Assembly (NCBI GenBank): GCA_027533455.1
Contig: JAPZUC010000002.1
Span: 1-64,000, forward strand
DNA from: Porphyrobacter sp.
GTDB lineage: Bacteria > Pseudomonadota > Alphaproteobacteria > Sphingomonadales > Sphingomonadaceae
DNA length: 64,000 nt
Direction: 5' to 3'
The position numbers were made by a program, and so were the translations under genes. Below the pieces are notes generated by a model. That model was not told the DNA's origin. It did not search any database and saw only the letters and a list, made by a program, of their open reading frames with translations. Shown here one piece after another: positions 25,812 to 33,821 of the stretch (the stretch's first letter is position 1; each line of letters starts with the position of its first letter).

Positions 25812-26516
25812 TTAACGCACCCGTGGGCCGCCGAAAGGCAGCGGCGGGGGCGGACGGCGCACGCCGCGCGGCAGCTGTGCCTGATAGGCGCGGCCACAAT
25901 GTTCGACGCAATAGGGGAAGCCGGGGTTCACCTGTTCGCCGCAAAAGTGGAAATTGGGCTCGCCCGGGTGGCCCATCGGCCAGCGGCATACCTTGTCCGA
26001 CAGATCGAGAAGCGTGGTCTTGCCGGCGATCTCCGGGCTGGGCTTGGCTGGCACAAGGCGGCGCGGCGGGGCGGGCGGGATCGGGGCCTGTTGGTCGCCC
26101 GGACCCTGACGCAGGAAGCCGCCGGGGCCGACCGAGACGATCTTGGGCAGATTTTCAGCCGGAGCGGCCGGCGCGGCTGCGGCGCCTTCACCCGCAGGCT
26201 CGGCACGGGGGGGCGGTGCCGCGGCCCGCGCGGCGGGGCGTTCCCCCGCCTCGACCGGTGCGCTGCGCTCTTGAACATCGACCGGAGCGCGGGATGCAGC
26301 CACAGGCGCAGTCGGCTTCTTGGCGACAGGCGCCGCGGCCTTCTTTTTCTCGTTGGCCTTGACCGGGGACGGCCGCGCCTTGAGGCCGAGACGGTGCGCC
26401 TTGCCGATCACCGCATTGCGACTGACCCCGCCCAGTTCAGTGGCGATTTCGCTGGCAGTTGCGCCGCCTTCCCACATCTTCCTGAGCGTTCCGATGCGCT
26501 CGTCCGTCCAACTCAT
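25812..26516 (-). CDS. gcrA: GcrA cell cycle regulator
   Basis: A 234-aa alphaproteobacterial cell-cycle factor that binds CcrM-methylated GANTC promoters and RNA polymerase sigma70. The N-terminal helix-turn-helix (residues 1-45, MSWTDERIGTLRKMWEGG and the NAVIGKAHRLGL helix) is highly typical. A long Ala/Pro-rich linker (about 50-165) leads to the conserved C-terminal Cys-rich block CRWPMGHPGEPNFHFCG and YCVEHCGRAYQ. It is one of the clearest taxonomic markers in the window. Confidence 0.95.
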   Translation of the reverse strand: MSWTDERIGTLRKMWEGGATASEIATELGGVSRNAVIGKAHRLGLKARPSPVKANEKKKAAAPVAKKPTAPVAASRAPVDVQERSAPVEAGERPAARAAAPPPRAEPAGEGAAAAPAAPAENLPKIVSVGPGGFLRQGPGDQQAPIPPAPPRRLVPAKPSPEIAGKTTLLDLSDKVCRWPMGHPGEPNFHFCGEQVNPGFPYCVEHCGRAYQAQLPRGVRRPPPPLPFGGPRVR

Positions 26517-26599
26517 ATCTTCTACCTGTTCCTATGTCCGGCATGTCCGGACGGTGGGGTGCTTGTCAGCAGCGGCGGCGCAGCCTAGGCACCCTGCCC

Positions 26600-27502
26600 A
26601 TGGCCGACAACGCTCCTGCAAACCCGACTGGCAATACTGCTCCCGTGACTGAATTGACCGCCGATGACAAGACCGGCGAGAGCTTCCGGTTTTCCCCGCG
26701 CGGCGTGCCCGTCATCGTCGGGCTCAATCGCGTTGGGCTTCACGCCCTCTATATGAAGGAGGTGCGGCGGTTTCTCAAGGTCCAGACGCAGACGATCTGG
26801 GCTCCGGCCTTCACAACCCTGCTGTTTCTGGTGATTTTCACTGTCGCACTGGGCCGCGAGGGGCGTGAGGTGCTGGGCGTGCCTTTCGCTAGCTTCGTCG
26901 CGCCGGGCCTGATCGTCATGGCGATGATGCAGAATGCCTTTGCCAATTCCTCCTTCTCGCTGCTGTCGGGCAAGATGCAGGGGACGATCATCGACCTGCT
27001 GATGCCGCCGCTTTCAAGCGGGGAGCTGATGGCGGGAATCCTTGCCGCGGCCGTAACCCGGGCGATCCTTGTGGGCTTTGCCGTCGGGCTGGCGATGGCG
27101 TTGTGGCCGGGCGTCTCGCTGGGCCTTGCGCACCCTTGGGCGGTGGTGTGGTTCGGGTTGATGGGAGCCCTGCTGCTCGCAACGGTCGGCCTTGCGACCT
27201 CGATTTGGGCCGAGAAGTTCGATCACAACGCGGCGATCACCAATTTCATCATCGCGCCGCTCTCGCTGCTGTCCGGCACGTTCTATGTGATCGAGAATCT
27301 TCACGGGGTGTTCCAGACGGTGAGCCGCCTCAACCCGTTCTTCTATGTGATTTCTGGCTTCCGTTATGGCTTTCTGGGCGAAAGCGATATCGGCGCCGCC
27401 GATCATGTGGTGGCCGCCGGGCTGGGGCTGCTTGCGCTCAATGCGGTCCTGGTAGCGGGCGTCTATGCATTGCTGCGGAGCGGATGGAAGCTCAAGAGCT
27501 GA
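26600..27502 (+). CDS. ABC-2 type transporter permease
   Basis: About 300 aa from MADNAPANPTG. About 55 hydrophilic N-terminal residues precede six predicted TM segments of the ABC-2 membrane domain. Typical blocks are RRFLKVQTQTIWAPAFTTLL, GKMQGTIIDLLMPPLSSGEL and the exit signature NPFFYVISGFRYGFLG. It exports an unknown substrate, as in polysaccharide or drug exporters. No ATPase partner is adjacent, so the ATP-binding subunit must be encoded elsewhere. Its 3' end overlaps the convergent gene by 11 bases. Confidence 0.9.
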   Translation: MADNAPANPTGNTAPVTELTADDKTGESFRFSPRGVPVIVGLNRVGLHALYMKEVRRFLKVQTQTIWAPAFTTLLFLVIFTVALGREGREVLGVPFASFVAPGLIVMAMMQNAFANSSFSLLSGKMQGTIIDLLMPPLSSGELMAGILAAAVTRAILVGFAVGLAMALWPGVSLGLAHPWAVVWFGLMGALLLATVGLATSIWAEKFDHNAAITNFIIAPLSLLSGTFYVIENLHGVFQTVSRLNPFFYVISGFRYGFLGESDIGAADHVVAAGLGLLALNAVLVAGVYALLRSGWKLKS

Positions 27503-28087
27503 GCGCGGGCTTCTCACCGATCGCGTGTGCGGCAATGGCGTTCACTGTTGATTGCGCGCCGGTCACGTCGGCGACCGGGCCAATTCCGAAGGTTTCGACC
27601 TGACGGTCCCCGTCGCTGTCCTTGCCGATGCGCACCGCCAGATTCAGCATCCCCGAGCCGTCAGAGTGCTCATGGCGCTCGGTCAGCCCGAGGCGTTCTG
27701 CAGGGACGGTCTTGACCACCAAATCGCGCCCCAGGCTCAGCATGAGGACGCGGCTATCGGTGACAACATAGAGCACCTTTCCCCGCTCCCAAAGCGGCAC
27801 GACAGCATCCAGGCGCCGATGGCGATGAAAGGTAGGCCGAACAGCGGGAAGGCGATGCCAACAAGTCCGATCTCGGAGACGCCGATCGCCCCCGCAGCAA
27901 GCACCGTCCACATCAACGAGAAAGCTGTCCACGGCACCGCGAAGACATAAATCAGGAAGCTGCGCGGTTCGATCCGGCCGAGCTGCCAGCCGTGCCAGCA
28001 CACCGTTTCGCCCGCGCCAAGTTCGCGTTCAAGCGCCAGCCGTAGCCGCGCCATGGTCGGCTTGTCCGGTTGCCGAGCTTTCACCAT
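27492..28087 (-). pseudogene. Membrane PH-like domain protein with a frameshift
   Basis: The first half (MVKARQPDKPTMARLRLALE through FPLFGLPFIAIGAWML) has two TM helices. The second half (PLWERGKVLYVVTDSRVLML through AHAIGEKPALSS) looks like a bacterial PH-type domain and is in another frame. The shift lies near 27800-27830, where a base appears lost after the AWML segment. Together they would form one protein of about 198 aa. It may be a pseudogene or a sequencing error. The function of such proteins is unknown. Confidence 0.65.
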
Positions 28088-28113
28088 GGCCACGCCTTAG
28101 CAGGACAAGGTTG

Positions 28114-28494
28114 TCAATGTGTAAGCGAGGCGCGCATCCGGTAGCGCCCATCCTTGAAGCTGTCGAACAGCTGGCGCACCGTGGGGTGATCGACCGGCCC
28201 GCCTTCCGGATCAGCGAGAAGATTGCCTTGGCTCACATAGGCAACATAGGACGAATCCTCGTTTTCCGCGAGCAGATGGTAGAACGGCTGGTCACGGGGA
28301 GGGCGGATATCCTCGGGGATCGACTGATACCACTCTTCCGAATTGGCGAAGACCGGGTCAATATCGAATACTACGCCGCGGAAGGAGAACAGGCGGTGGC
28401 GGACCACGTCACCGATCCCGAAGCGGGCGCGGGTCTGGCGGGGCGCGATGATGGTGCGTCCAGCCTGGCTCGAGAAGAACTCTGCGCGTTCCAT
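28114..28494 (-). CDS. hspQ: Heat shock protein HspQ (YccV-like)
   Basis: About 126 aa from MERAEFFSSQ, a short N-terminal extension relative to the family. The YccV/HspQ domain is clear: ARFGIGDVVRHRLFSFRGVV, EEWYQSIPEDIRPPRDQPFY and DSSYVAYVSQGNLL. HspQ is known as a Lon adaptor and hemimethylated-DNA-binding protein in enterobacteria. An upstream in-frame ATG at 28602 is rejected because it overlaps no ribosome-binding sequence and extends the family. Confidence 0.92.
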   Translation of the reverse strand: MERAEFFSSQAGRTIIAPRQTRARFGIGDVVRHRLFSFRGVVFDIDPVFANSEEWYQSIPEDIRPPRDQPFYHLLAENEDSSYVAYVSQGNLLADPEGGPVDHPTVRQLFDSFKDGRYRMRASLTH

Positions 28495-28674
28495 GCGTGT
28501 AATATGGGCCTTTGCCGTCGCAAAACAAGCATCCAGCGCGGCAGCGGTTCTGGATATGCCCGTATTTTGTGCCCACGCAGGTCTTGGCAAGCGCGAAGCC
28601 ATCCGCTAACGGGCGCGCTTCCTGTTGCCTGCCGCTTTCGACCGAGCGGCTCGAAATTCCGCATCAGGCCTCGC

Positions 28675-28764
28675 GGAGAGGTGGCAGAGTGGTCGAATGC
28701 GCCGCACTCGAAATGCGGTTTACCGGCAACGGTAACGTGGGTTCGAATCCCACCCTCTCCGCCA
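28675..28764 (+). tRNA. tRNA-Ser (anticodon CGA)
   Basis: A 90-base class II tRNA. Acceptor GGAGAGG pairs with CCTCTCC, the discriminator G is followed by an encoded CCA, the anticodon loop is CTCGAAA within the GCGCACTCGAAATGCG-like stem, and the long variable arm is ACCGGCAACGGTAACG. The T loop is GTTCGAATCC. The CGA anticodon reads UCG serine codons. Confidence 0.95.
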
Positions 28765-28917
28765 TAGGTCTTCCCGAGCCAGCGCACACTCTGGCAAGCG
28801 CTTCGTGCCAAAAAGGGGGCAGGGCCCTCAAAGTGCCTGACAGCTGCGGGCTCTTTGACCATGCCGCGGCAGAATGGGCCTGAAGACATAGGCGCAATCG
28901 CGCGATATGGACGCCTG

Positions 28918-29511
28918 ATGGCCCGGCTGCTTCTGTTCAACAAACCCTTCGGGGTCCTGTCGCAATTCACCGACCGCGGATCAGCAGCGGAGCGGGCGAC
29001 CTTGTCGGACTTCATTGCGGTGAAGGGCGCCTATCCCGCTGGAAGGCTCGACCGCGACAGCGAGGGCCTGCTGCTGCTCACCGATGACGGGCGACTGCAG
29101 GCGCGCATTGCCGATCCGCGCTTCAAACTGCCCAAGACCTACCTTGTGCAAGTTGAAGGAGATCCGCGAGGCGCGGACCTGGATGCGCTGTGCAAAGGCG
29201 TGCTGCTTAACGACGGCATGACCTTGCCGGCCGATGTCGAGCGCATTGATGCGCCGGACCTGTGGTCGCGCGATCCGCCGATCCGCGAGCGCAAGTCCGT
29301 TCCAGACAGCTGGCTGAAAATCACCATCCGCGAAGGGCGCAACCGGCAAGTGCGGCGGATGACGGCGGCGGTGGGGCTCCCAACCTTAAGGCTGGTGCGC
29401 TGGTCGATCGGCGACTGGACAGTCGCTGGGCTCGAGCCGGGCCAGTTCGCCGAGATCTCTGTCAAGGCGAGGCCGGCAGTTCGTCTAAAGGGCAATCATC
29501 AGGATTTTTGA
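28918..29511 (+). CDS. rluE: 23S rRNA pseudouridine synthase, RluE/RsuA family
   Basis: About 197 aa from [18 protein letters not shown]. The catalytic motif is [20 protein letters not shown] (Asp of GRLD), with [11 protein letters not shown] and [11 protein letters not shown] family blocks. There is no S4 domain, which fits RluE (23S rRNA position 2457 type). It is followed after 6 bases by rlmJ, so two 23S rRNA-modification genes are adjacent. Confidence 0.9.
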   Translation: MARLLLFNKPFGVLSQFTDRGSAAERATLSDFIAVKGAYPAGRLDRDSEGLLLLTDDGRLQARIADPRFKLPKTYLVQVEGDPRGADLDALCKGVLLNDGMTLPADVERIDAPDLWSRDPPIRERKSVPDSWLKITIREGRNRQVRRMTAAVGLPTLRLVRWSIGDWTVAGLEPGQFAEISVKARPAVRLKGNHQDF

Positions 29512-29517
29512 GGCCCC

Positions 29518-30348
29518 ATGAATTATCGCCACTCCTTCCATGCCGGCAACAGCGCCGATGTCGTGAAGCATAGCCTGCTGATCGCGCTCGTCCGGGCTTT
29601 GCAGCTCAAAGAGAGCGCGCTGACGCTGATCGACACTCATGCCGGCTGCGGGCTGTATGACCTGAATGGCGAGGAGGCCGGGCGCACCGGTGAGGCGACG
29701 CAGGGCGTGCTGCGGGCCTTTGCCGATCGGAACCCCCTGCTGAACGACTACCGCGCCACCGTCGAGGCGGTGAATGTCGGGGCCGAACCGACGCTCTATC
29801 CCGGCTCGCCCCGCATTCTGACGCAGCTTCTGCGCCCGCAGGATGTCCTGATCCTCAACGAAAAGCACCCCGAGGACGCCTATGCCCTGCGCGGAGCGAT
29901 GCGCGGCACGCCTGCTGCCGTGCACGAGCGCGATGCCTACGAGCTATGGCTGGCGATGCTGCCGACCCGAACCCCGCGCGGTGTGGTGGTGGTTGACCCG
30001 CCCTACGAGCAGACGGACGAACGGGCACGGATCACAGCCACTCTCGCTTCCGCGCACCGCAAGTGGGCACATGGAGTAACGGTGATCTGGTATCCGCTGA
30101 AGGATCGTGCGGCTCATCTCCGGTGGAAGAACAAGCTGCGCAGGTTAAGCATACCGAAATTCCTGAGTGTCGAGCATTGGCTCTACGACAGTGATCAGCC
30201 CGGCATCTATAACGGCGCGGGGCTTTTTGTCATCAACCCGCCCTATGTCTTCACGCAAGGCCTGCTGCCTCTGCTGGAAGCCTTGCGCGCCGCGCTGGCG
30301 CCGGAAGGGCATCGGGGCGAACTTACTTCTTGTTGGCTGAGCGAATAA
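29518..30348 (+). CDS. rlmJ: 23S rRNA (adenine-N6) methyltransferase RlmJ
   Basis: A 276-aa SAM-dependent methyltransferase of A2030. NYRHSFHAGNSADVVKHSLL is the diagnostic N-terminus, GSPRILTQLLRPQD follows, and the catalytic motif VVVDPPYEQTDE (N6-adenine type) lies near residues 158-170. It lies 6 bases downstream of the RluE-type gene, in the same direction. Confidence 0.95.
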   Translation: MNYRHSFHAGNSADVVKHSLLIALVRALQLKESALTLIDTHAGCGLYDLNGEEAGRTGEATQGVLRAFADRNPLLNDYRATVEAVNVGAEPTLYPGSPRILTQLLRPQDVLILNEKHPEDAYALRGAMRGTPAAVHERDAYELWLAMLPTRTPRGVVVVDPPYEQTDERARITATLASAHRKWAHGVTVIWYPLKDRAAHLRWKNKLRRLSIPKFLSVEHWLYDSDQPGIYNGAGLFVINPPYVFTQGLLPLLEALRAALAPEGHRGELTSCWLSE

Positions 30349-30411
30349 ATCAAACCGGCATCGTGAAATCGAAACCCAGTCCAACAGCAGCGCTTCTGCC
30401 TTAGGCAAGTT

Positions 30412-30810
30412 TTAGGCGTGGGGCAGGGCCGCCACTGCGATCTGATGCCTGCAGGCTGGTAAACCGGTTCGAACCAGAACCGTTTCGAATTTGCCACGCA
30501 GGATATCCGCTTCTGCCTGCATCAGCTTGAGGCGCGGCGCGGTTCGCAAATCCGCCGGCAAGGCCTGTAGCCGGGTGTTGGCCCGCTCGCCCTCGCCGAT
30601 CTTGAGGAAGGTGCTGACCAGCAGCAGTTGCATCTCGGTATCTCCCGGCTGCTGCTTCAGTCCTTCTTCGAGCTGGAGCCAGGCGGTGGTGTAGTCATGT
30701 GCCTGAAAAGCCTCTTTGCCCTCTGCGAACAGAGTTTCGGGCGCGGGGGTGCAGCCGGCAAGGCCGAGGGCCAGCGACGCGAAAATCACGAGGCGTGGTG
30801 AGGTCGTCAT
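30412..30810 (-). CDS. Truncated TPR lipoprotein
   Basis: A 132-aa product from MTTSPRLVIFASLALGLAGC: lipoprotein signal with lipobox-like LGLAGC, then two TPR-like helical pairs (ETLFAEGKEAFQAHDYTTAW, GDTEMQLLLVSTFLKIGEGE). The family of large TPR lipoproteins is normally much longer. Here the sequence loses the pattern after about residue 108 (ETVLVRTG) and stops. It is probably the N-terminal remnant of a longer gene, or a gene cut short by a frameshift. Confidence 0.6.
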   Translation of the reverse strand: MTTSPRLVIFASLALGLAGCTPAPETLFAEGKEAFQAHDYTTAWLQLEEGLKQQPGDTEMQLLLVSTFLKIGEGERANTRLQALPADLRTAPRLKLMQAEADILRGKFETVLVRTGLPACRHQIAVAALPHA

Positions 30811-30886
30811 GTCGGCAAGCGTAGAGCATGGGCTCGAATTTTCGGTTAACCGGCCTTCCGATTGGCGATTGTTACCCGCCACGCAG

Positions 30887-30902
30887 TGTTTCACGCGAAA
30901 CA
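30887..30902. other. parS-like ParB-binding site (copy 2)
   Basis: TGTTTCACGCGAAACA matches the parS consensus at 15 of 16 positions (one T to C change). It is intergenic, upstream of the TonB receptor gene. An 11-bp-period array starts 22 bases away on its right side. Confidence 0.75.
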
Positions 30903-30924
30903 TTGCGCAGTGTCGCCCTTGGGA

Positions 30925-30968
30925 GGGGGTCATCGGGGGGCTAAACGGGGTCTAGGCGGGGTCTGGCC
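30925..30968 (+). repeat. 11-bp-period G-rich array next to a parS-like site (copy 2)
   Basis: Four perfect 11-base units: GGGGGTCATCG, GGGGGCTAAAC, GGGGTCTAGGC and GGGGTCTGGCC, directly following the parS-like site at 30887 with a 22-base gap. Same core and period as the arrays at 6767 and 54333. No ORF is supported here. Confidence 0.7.
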
Positions 30969-31030
30969 ACGATTATGTCGGCGCAAGCTAGCATCAGAAA
31001 AACGCACCACTAGTTTGCCATTTTTCACAT

Positions 31031-31049
31031 TGACAATCATTCGCAATAT
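31031..31049 (+). promoter_or_regulatory. Fur-box-like site upstream of the TonB receptor
   Basis: TGACAATCATTCGCAATAT about 40 bases before the receptor start resembles the alphaproteobacterial Fur/Irr-type AT-rich palindrome (half sites AAT-ATT). It fits iron-repressed expression of a siderophore receptor. The match is moderate. Confidence 0.55.
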
Positions 31050-31089
31050 CAACAATTGCGGGACTTGCTTTCACCCTCGCGGAGTTCCG

Positions 31090-33312
31090 ATGCCCCTTTC
31101 CCCGAAGCCTGTCCGCCTGCTCGCCGCTGCTCTGCTCGCCACGGTCGCTGCCCCTGCGCTCGCTTCCGGTGCTGTCGAGGCTTCCGCTGCCGAACCCCAG
31201 AGCGCAGGCGCGAGTACGGCCAGCACCGCCAGTCAGGCGACCTCGATCATCGTCACCGCCTCGCGCGAAAGCGATCGCTTGCCCGACCAGTCCGGCACGC
31301 TGATTTTCGCCGGCAAGCTCGGCGACATCGCTGTGCTTGGCGATATCCCGACCGTCCCCACCCGCAACCTTCGTGTCGCGCTGGCCGACATTCCGGGCGT
31401 CCTTGTATCGGAGGTGTCGAACGGATCGTGGGCCTCGCTGTCCTATCGCGGGCTGGGTGAGCCGCATGAAAGCTGGAACATTCTCACGCTGCAGGACGCA
31501 GTGTCCGCCGTTCCCGACATGTATTCCTATCCCGCGGGTTACTTCATCCCGCCGCTGGAAGTGGTCGAGCGGGTCGAGTTCATCCGCGGCGCATCGGGCC
31601 TGCTTTACGGGCCACAGCCGGGCGGGGCGATCAATTACGTGCTCAAAGGTCCGCGCCGCGCCGCAGGGGTCGATGGCGAAGCGCGGCTGACTGCCGGAAG
31701 CTGGTACGCGCGCCAAGGCTTTGCCAGCGTCGCTGCGTCGGACGGGACAATCGCTGCGGACGCCTTCATCCACTATGCAGAAGGGGATGGCCCGCGCCGT
31801 GTGAACAGCGATCACGAACAGACCACTGCGCGCCTGCGCGGGCACTACCTCGGCGAGGATGTTACCGCGACCCTCTCGCTCGATTATTACACCGGTCGCT
31901 TCGGCGAACCCGGCGGCCTCACTCGCGCCCGCCTCGAAGCGGACCGCCGCGACAATTCGCTCGCGCGTGACCGTGTGCGGATCGAGCGCTTTGCCCCGAC
32001 ACTCGCAATCGAATGGCAGATGGATGAGGCCACGCAGGTCACCGCGCGCGCTTTCTACAGCCGGTTCGAGCGGGAAAGCTGGCGGCAGGCGGGTGGCAGC
32101 TTCGGGCAGGCAACGCCCGATGCCAACGTGCTGATCCGCCAGCTTCAGGTGTTTGACACCGCCGGCATCGATCTGCGTGCGCGCCATGACTTTGGCGCCA
32201 GCGCTCAGCACAGCCTGACCATCGGCGTGCTCGGCCACACCTCGGACGCGCCGGTCTTCGTCGACAAGGGTGCGAGCAATACGGACTTCATCGGCACCGC
32301 TGGCGCGCTCGCACGGGCACAGCGCAGCGGAGATACGGCGGCCATCTTCGGCGAGGCAAAGCTGGGTTTCGGCGATGTACAGATCGTCCCCGGTTTCCGG
32401 CTGGAACGCATTCGCCAGCGCGTGGTGGAAACGCTCGACCTTGGCGTGGGCAGCGCCACAGGTGGCGGCCCCGGTGCCGCTAACGGCGTGCTCGGCAATC
32501 GCGAGGACACGCAGACCGTGCCGCTCTATGGCGTCGGCGTGACGTGGGATGCGAGCGAGACCCTGCGGTTTGTCGCCAATGCCAGCCGCGCGTTCAAGCC
32601 GCTGCTGTATAATGATGGCGTGACCTTCCAGGCCGGGATCGACGCGGCGGGCACCTTCGATGCCTCCTACGCCTTCACCGTCGAGGCCGGTTTGCAGGCC
32701 GAGCCGGTGCCGCCGGTGCGGATCGACGCGAATCTGTTCCGCGTCGAGTTCGAAAATCAGGTCGGTTTCCTTGCGGGTCCGCTGCCCGCTTCGGCGCCCT
32801 TCGGCGCGGTGGGTGCAGGCGGCGCGCGGCGCCAGAATGTCGGGAATATGCGCAATCAGGGCATCGATCTGGCGCTGCGGCTCGATCTGGTCGGGCCGGA
32901 AGGGATCGCCAAGGGCGAGAACACCCTGCGCCTTTCGACCAATCTCCAGCTGCTCGATGCCGATTTCACCGATGGCGTCGCGGAAGGCTTCACCCCGCAA
33001 TATGCGCCCGGCCACCTGCTGCGCTCGACGCTGGCGTGGATCGGGAAGAACGGGTCGCGCGCGGCGCTGACCTTTACCTCGGTGGGTGACCAGCAGGGCG
33101 CGGACAACAACGTGGCCGATTTCTTCCTGCCGGGTTACGAGGTGTTCGACGCTTCGGTCGAATGGCCGCTCGCGGGCGGGTTCACCATCGGGGCAGGAGT
33201 GAATAACCTGCTTGATGAAGACTATGCGACCCGGGTGCGTCCGGGCGGCGGCGGCGGGTTCGATCCAGGTGCGCCGCGCAATGTCTTCGTGTCGATCGGG
33301 TGGAAGGGCTGA
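31090..33312 (+). CDS. TonB-dependent siderophore receptor
   Basis: About 740 aa from MPLSPKPVRLLAAALL. Signal peptide (about 1-24), plug domain with IPGVLVSEVSNG, LEVVERVEFIRGASGLLYGP and PGGAINYVL (about 85-180), then a 22-strand beta-barrel ending in FVSIGWKG. The plug and barrel features match FecA/FhuA-like ferric siderophore receptors. A Fur-like site lies about 40 bases upstream. It stands alone with no siderophore synthesis genes nearby. Confidence 0.9.
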   Translation: MPLSPKPVRLLAAALLATVAAPALASGAVEASAAEPQSAGASTASTASQATSIIVTASRESDRLPDQSGTLIFAGKLGDIAVLGDIPTVPTRNLRVALADIPGVLVSEVSNGSWASLSYRGLGEPHESWNILTLQDAVSAVPDMYSYPAGYFIPPLEVVERVEFIRGASGLLYGPQPGGAINYVLKGPRRAAGVDGEARLTAGSWYARQGFASVAASDGTIAADAFIHYAEGDGPRRVNSDHEQTTARLRGHYLGEDVTATLSLDYYTGRFGEPGGLTRARLEADRRDNSLARDRVRIERFAPTLAIEWQMDEATQVTARAFYSRFERESWRQAGGSFGQATPDANVLIRQLQVFDTAGIDLRARHDFGASAQHSLTIGVLGHTSDAPVFVDKGASNTDFIGTAGALARAQRSGDTAAIFGEAKLGFGDVQIVPGFRLERIRQRVVETLDLGVGSATGGGPGAANGVLGNREDTQTVPLYGVGVTWDASETLRFVANASRAFKPLLYNDGVTFQAGIDAAGTFDASYAFTVEAGLQAEPVPPVRIDANLFRVEFENQVGFLAGPLPASAPFGAVGAGGARRQNVGNMRNQGIDLALRLDLVGPEGIAKGENTLRLSTNLQLLDADFTDGVAEGFTPQYAPGHLLRSTLAWIGKNGSRAALTFTSVGDQQGADNNVADFFLPGYEVFDASVEWPLAGGFTIGAGVNNLLDEDYATRVRPGGGGGFDPGAPRNVFVSIGWKG

Positions 33313-33328
33313 CGCGCTTCCCTCCCGA

Positions 33329-33442
33329 TCAGGCGATCAGCGACGGGCTGGCCGGAACGATTGCATAGGCAAAGCTGACCAGCGTCAGCACCACGGCGAA
33401 GGCGGCGGCTGCAAAGCGGTTGGCGGTGTCGGTGGCGTACAT
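33329..33442 (-). CDS. 37-aa one-TM microprotein (second of a tandem pair)
   Basis: An ORF of 37 aa starting MYATDTANRFAAAAFAVVLT and ending AYAIVPASPSLIA. It is 24/37 identical to the upstream microprotein, with NR-AAAAF-VVL and FAYAIVPASP invariant and the same length. One TM helix at about residues 9-29. It lies 33 bases after its paralogue, preceded by an AGGA ribosome-binding sequence, and ends 17 bases from the TonB receptor stop. The conserved C-terminus after the helix suggests a functional partner contact. Confidence 0.75.
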   Translation of the reverse strand: MYATDTANRFAAAAFAVVLTLVSFAYAIVPASPSLIA

Positions 33443-33475
33443 GGTCTTGGTTCCTGTGGTCTGGTGATGGCGGGA

Positions 33476-33589
33476 TCAGGCGACGAGGCCGGGGCTGGCG
33501 GGGACGATCGCGTAGGCGAAGAAGGCTGCCGAAAGCACGACCGAGAAGGCGGCGGCGGCGATGCGGTTGCTGAGGTCGATGTTGAACAT
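33476..33589 (-). CDS. 37-aa one-TM microprotein (first of a tandem pair)
   Basis: A 37-aa ORF, MFNIDLSNRIAAAAFSVVLS to AYAIVPASPGLVA, with the same layout as its tandem paralogue. AGGAG lies 8 bases before the ATG, and the leader AGGAGACCCACA-ATG is nearly the same as that of the first psp gene. It lies about 50 bases downstream of the predicted start of a sigma54 promoter. No enzymatic motif; a membrane microprotein. Family conservation is supported by the duplication itself. Confidence 0.75.
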   Translation of the reverse strand: MFNIDLSNRIAAAAFSVVLSAAFFAYAIVPASPGLVA

Positions 33590-33621
33590 TGTGGGTCTCC
33601 TGTGAGTGTCTCTGGCGTGTT

Positions 33622-33636
33622 CCGGGACTGTCCCGG
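33622..33636. promoter_or_regulatory. 15-base palindrome in the microprotein leader
   Basis: CCGGGAC-T-GTCCCGG, a perfect inverted repeat at about +5 to +19 of the transcript from the sigma54 promoter. It could be a stem in the 5' leader or an operator. Function unknown. Confidence 0.4.
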
Positions 33637-33650
33637 GGATGCCAGCTACA

Positions 33651-33671
33651 CTGCATCAGGTGTGCCAAACT
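33651..33671 (-). promoter_or_regulatory. Sigma54 promoter of the microprotein genes
   Basis: Minus-strand AGTTTGGCAC-ACCTG-ATGCA gives -24 GG at 33666-33665 and -12 GC at 33654-33653, the same spacing as the psp promoter. Transcription should start near 33641, upstream of both 37-aa ORFs. Confidence 0.8.
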
Positions 33672-33676
33672 CGAAA

Positions 33677-33686
33677 AATGGCGGAA
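33677..33686 (-). promoter_or_regulatory. TTCNGCCATT element upstream of the microprotein promoter
   Basis: Minus strand TTCCGCCATT, five bases upstream of AGTTTGGCAC. It matches TTCGGCCATT at the psp promoter in 9 of 10 positions at the same distance. Candidate PspF or other activator contact. Confidence 0.5.
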
Positions 33687-33728
33687 TTCTAAGGTTCTGA
33701 TGCTTGCGCGCAGCAAACGCGGTATTCA

Positions 33729-33752
33729 GCCAAACGAAAGATTGGCGGAATT
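33729..33752 (-). repeat. Second copy of the GCCAAAC...TGGCGGAATT block upstream
   Basis: GCCAAACGAAAGATTGGCGGAATT repeats the promoter-proximal GCCAAACTCGAAAAATGGCGGAATT-type block 64 bases further upstream, about six helical turns (measured between the TGGCGGAATT cores at 33679 and 33743). It is suitably placed (about 90-110 bases upstream of the start) for a sigma54 enhancer. Confidence 0.45.
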
Positions 33753-33821
33753 TCCCAAGTGTTAGCAAAGGCGATTTTCATCGGGTAAGTGGTCGTTACG
33801 ACGCCGCAGGCGAGCGCAGCT

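Noticed and set aside
28764..28917. Possible small RNA or hairpin between tRNA-Ser and the RluE gene
   Set aside because: Only short G-rich and C-rich patches, no stem with a T run and no conserved element identified.
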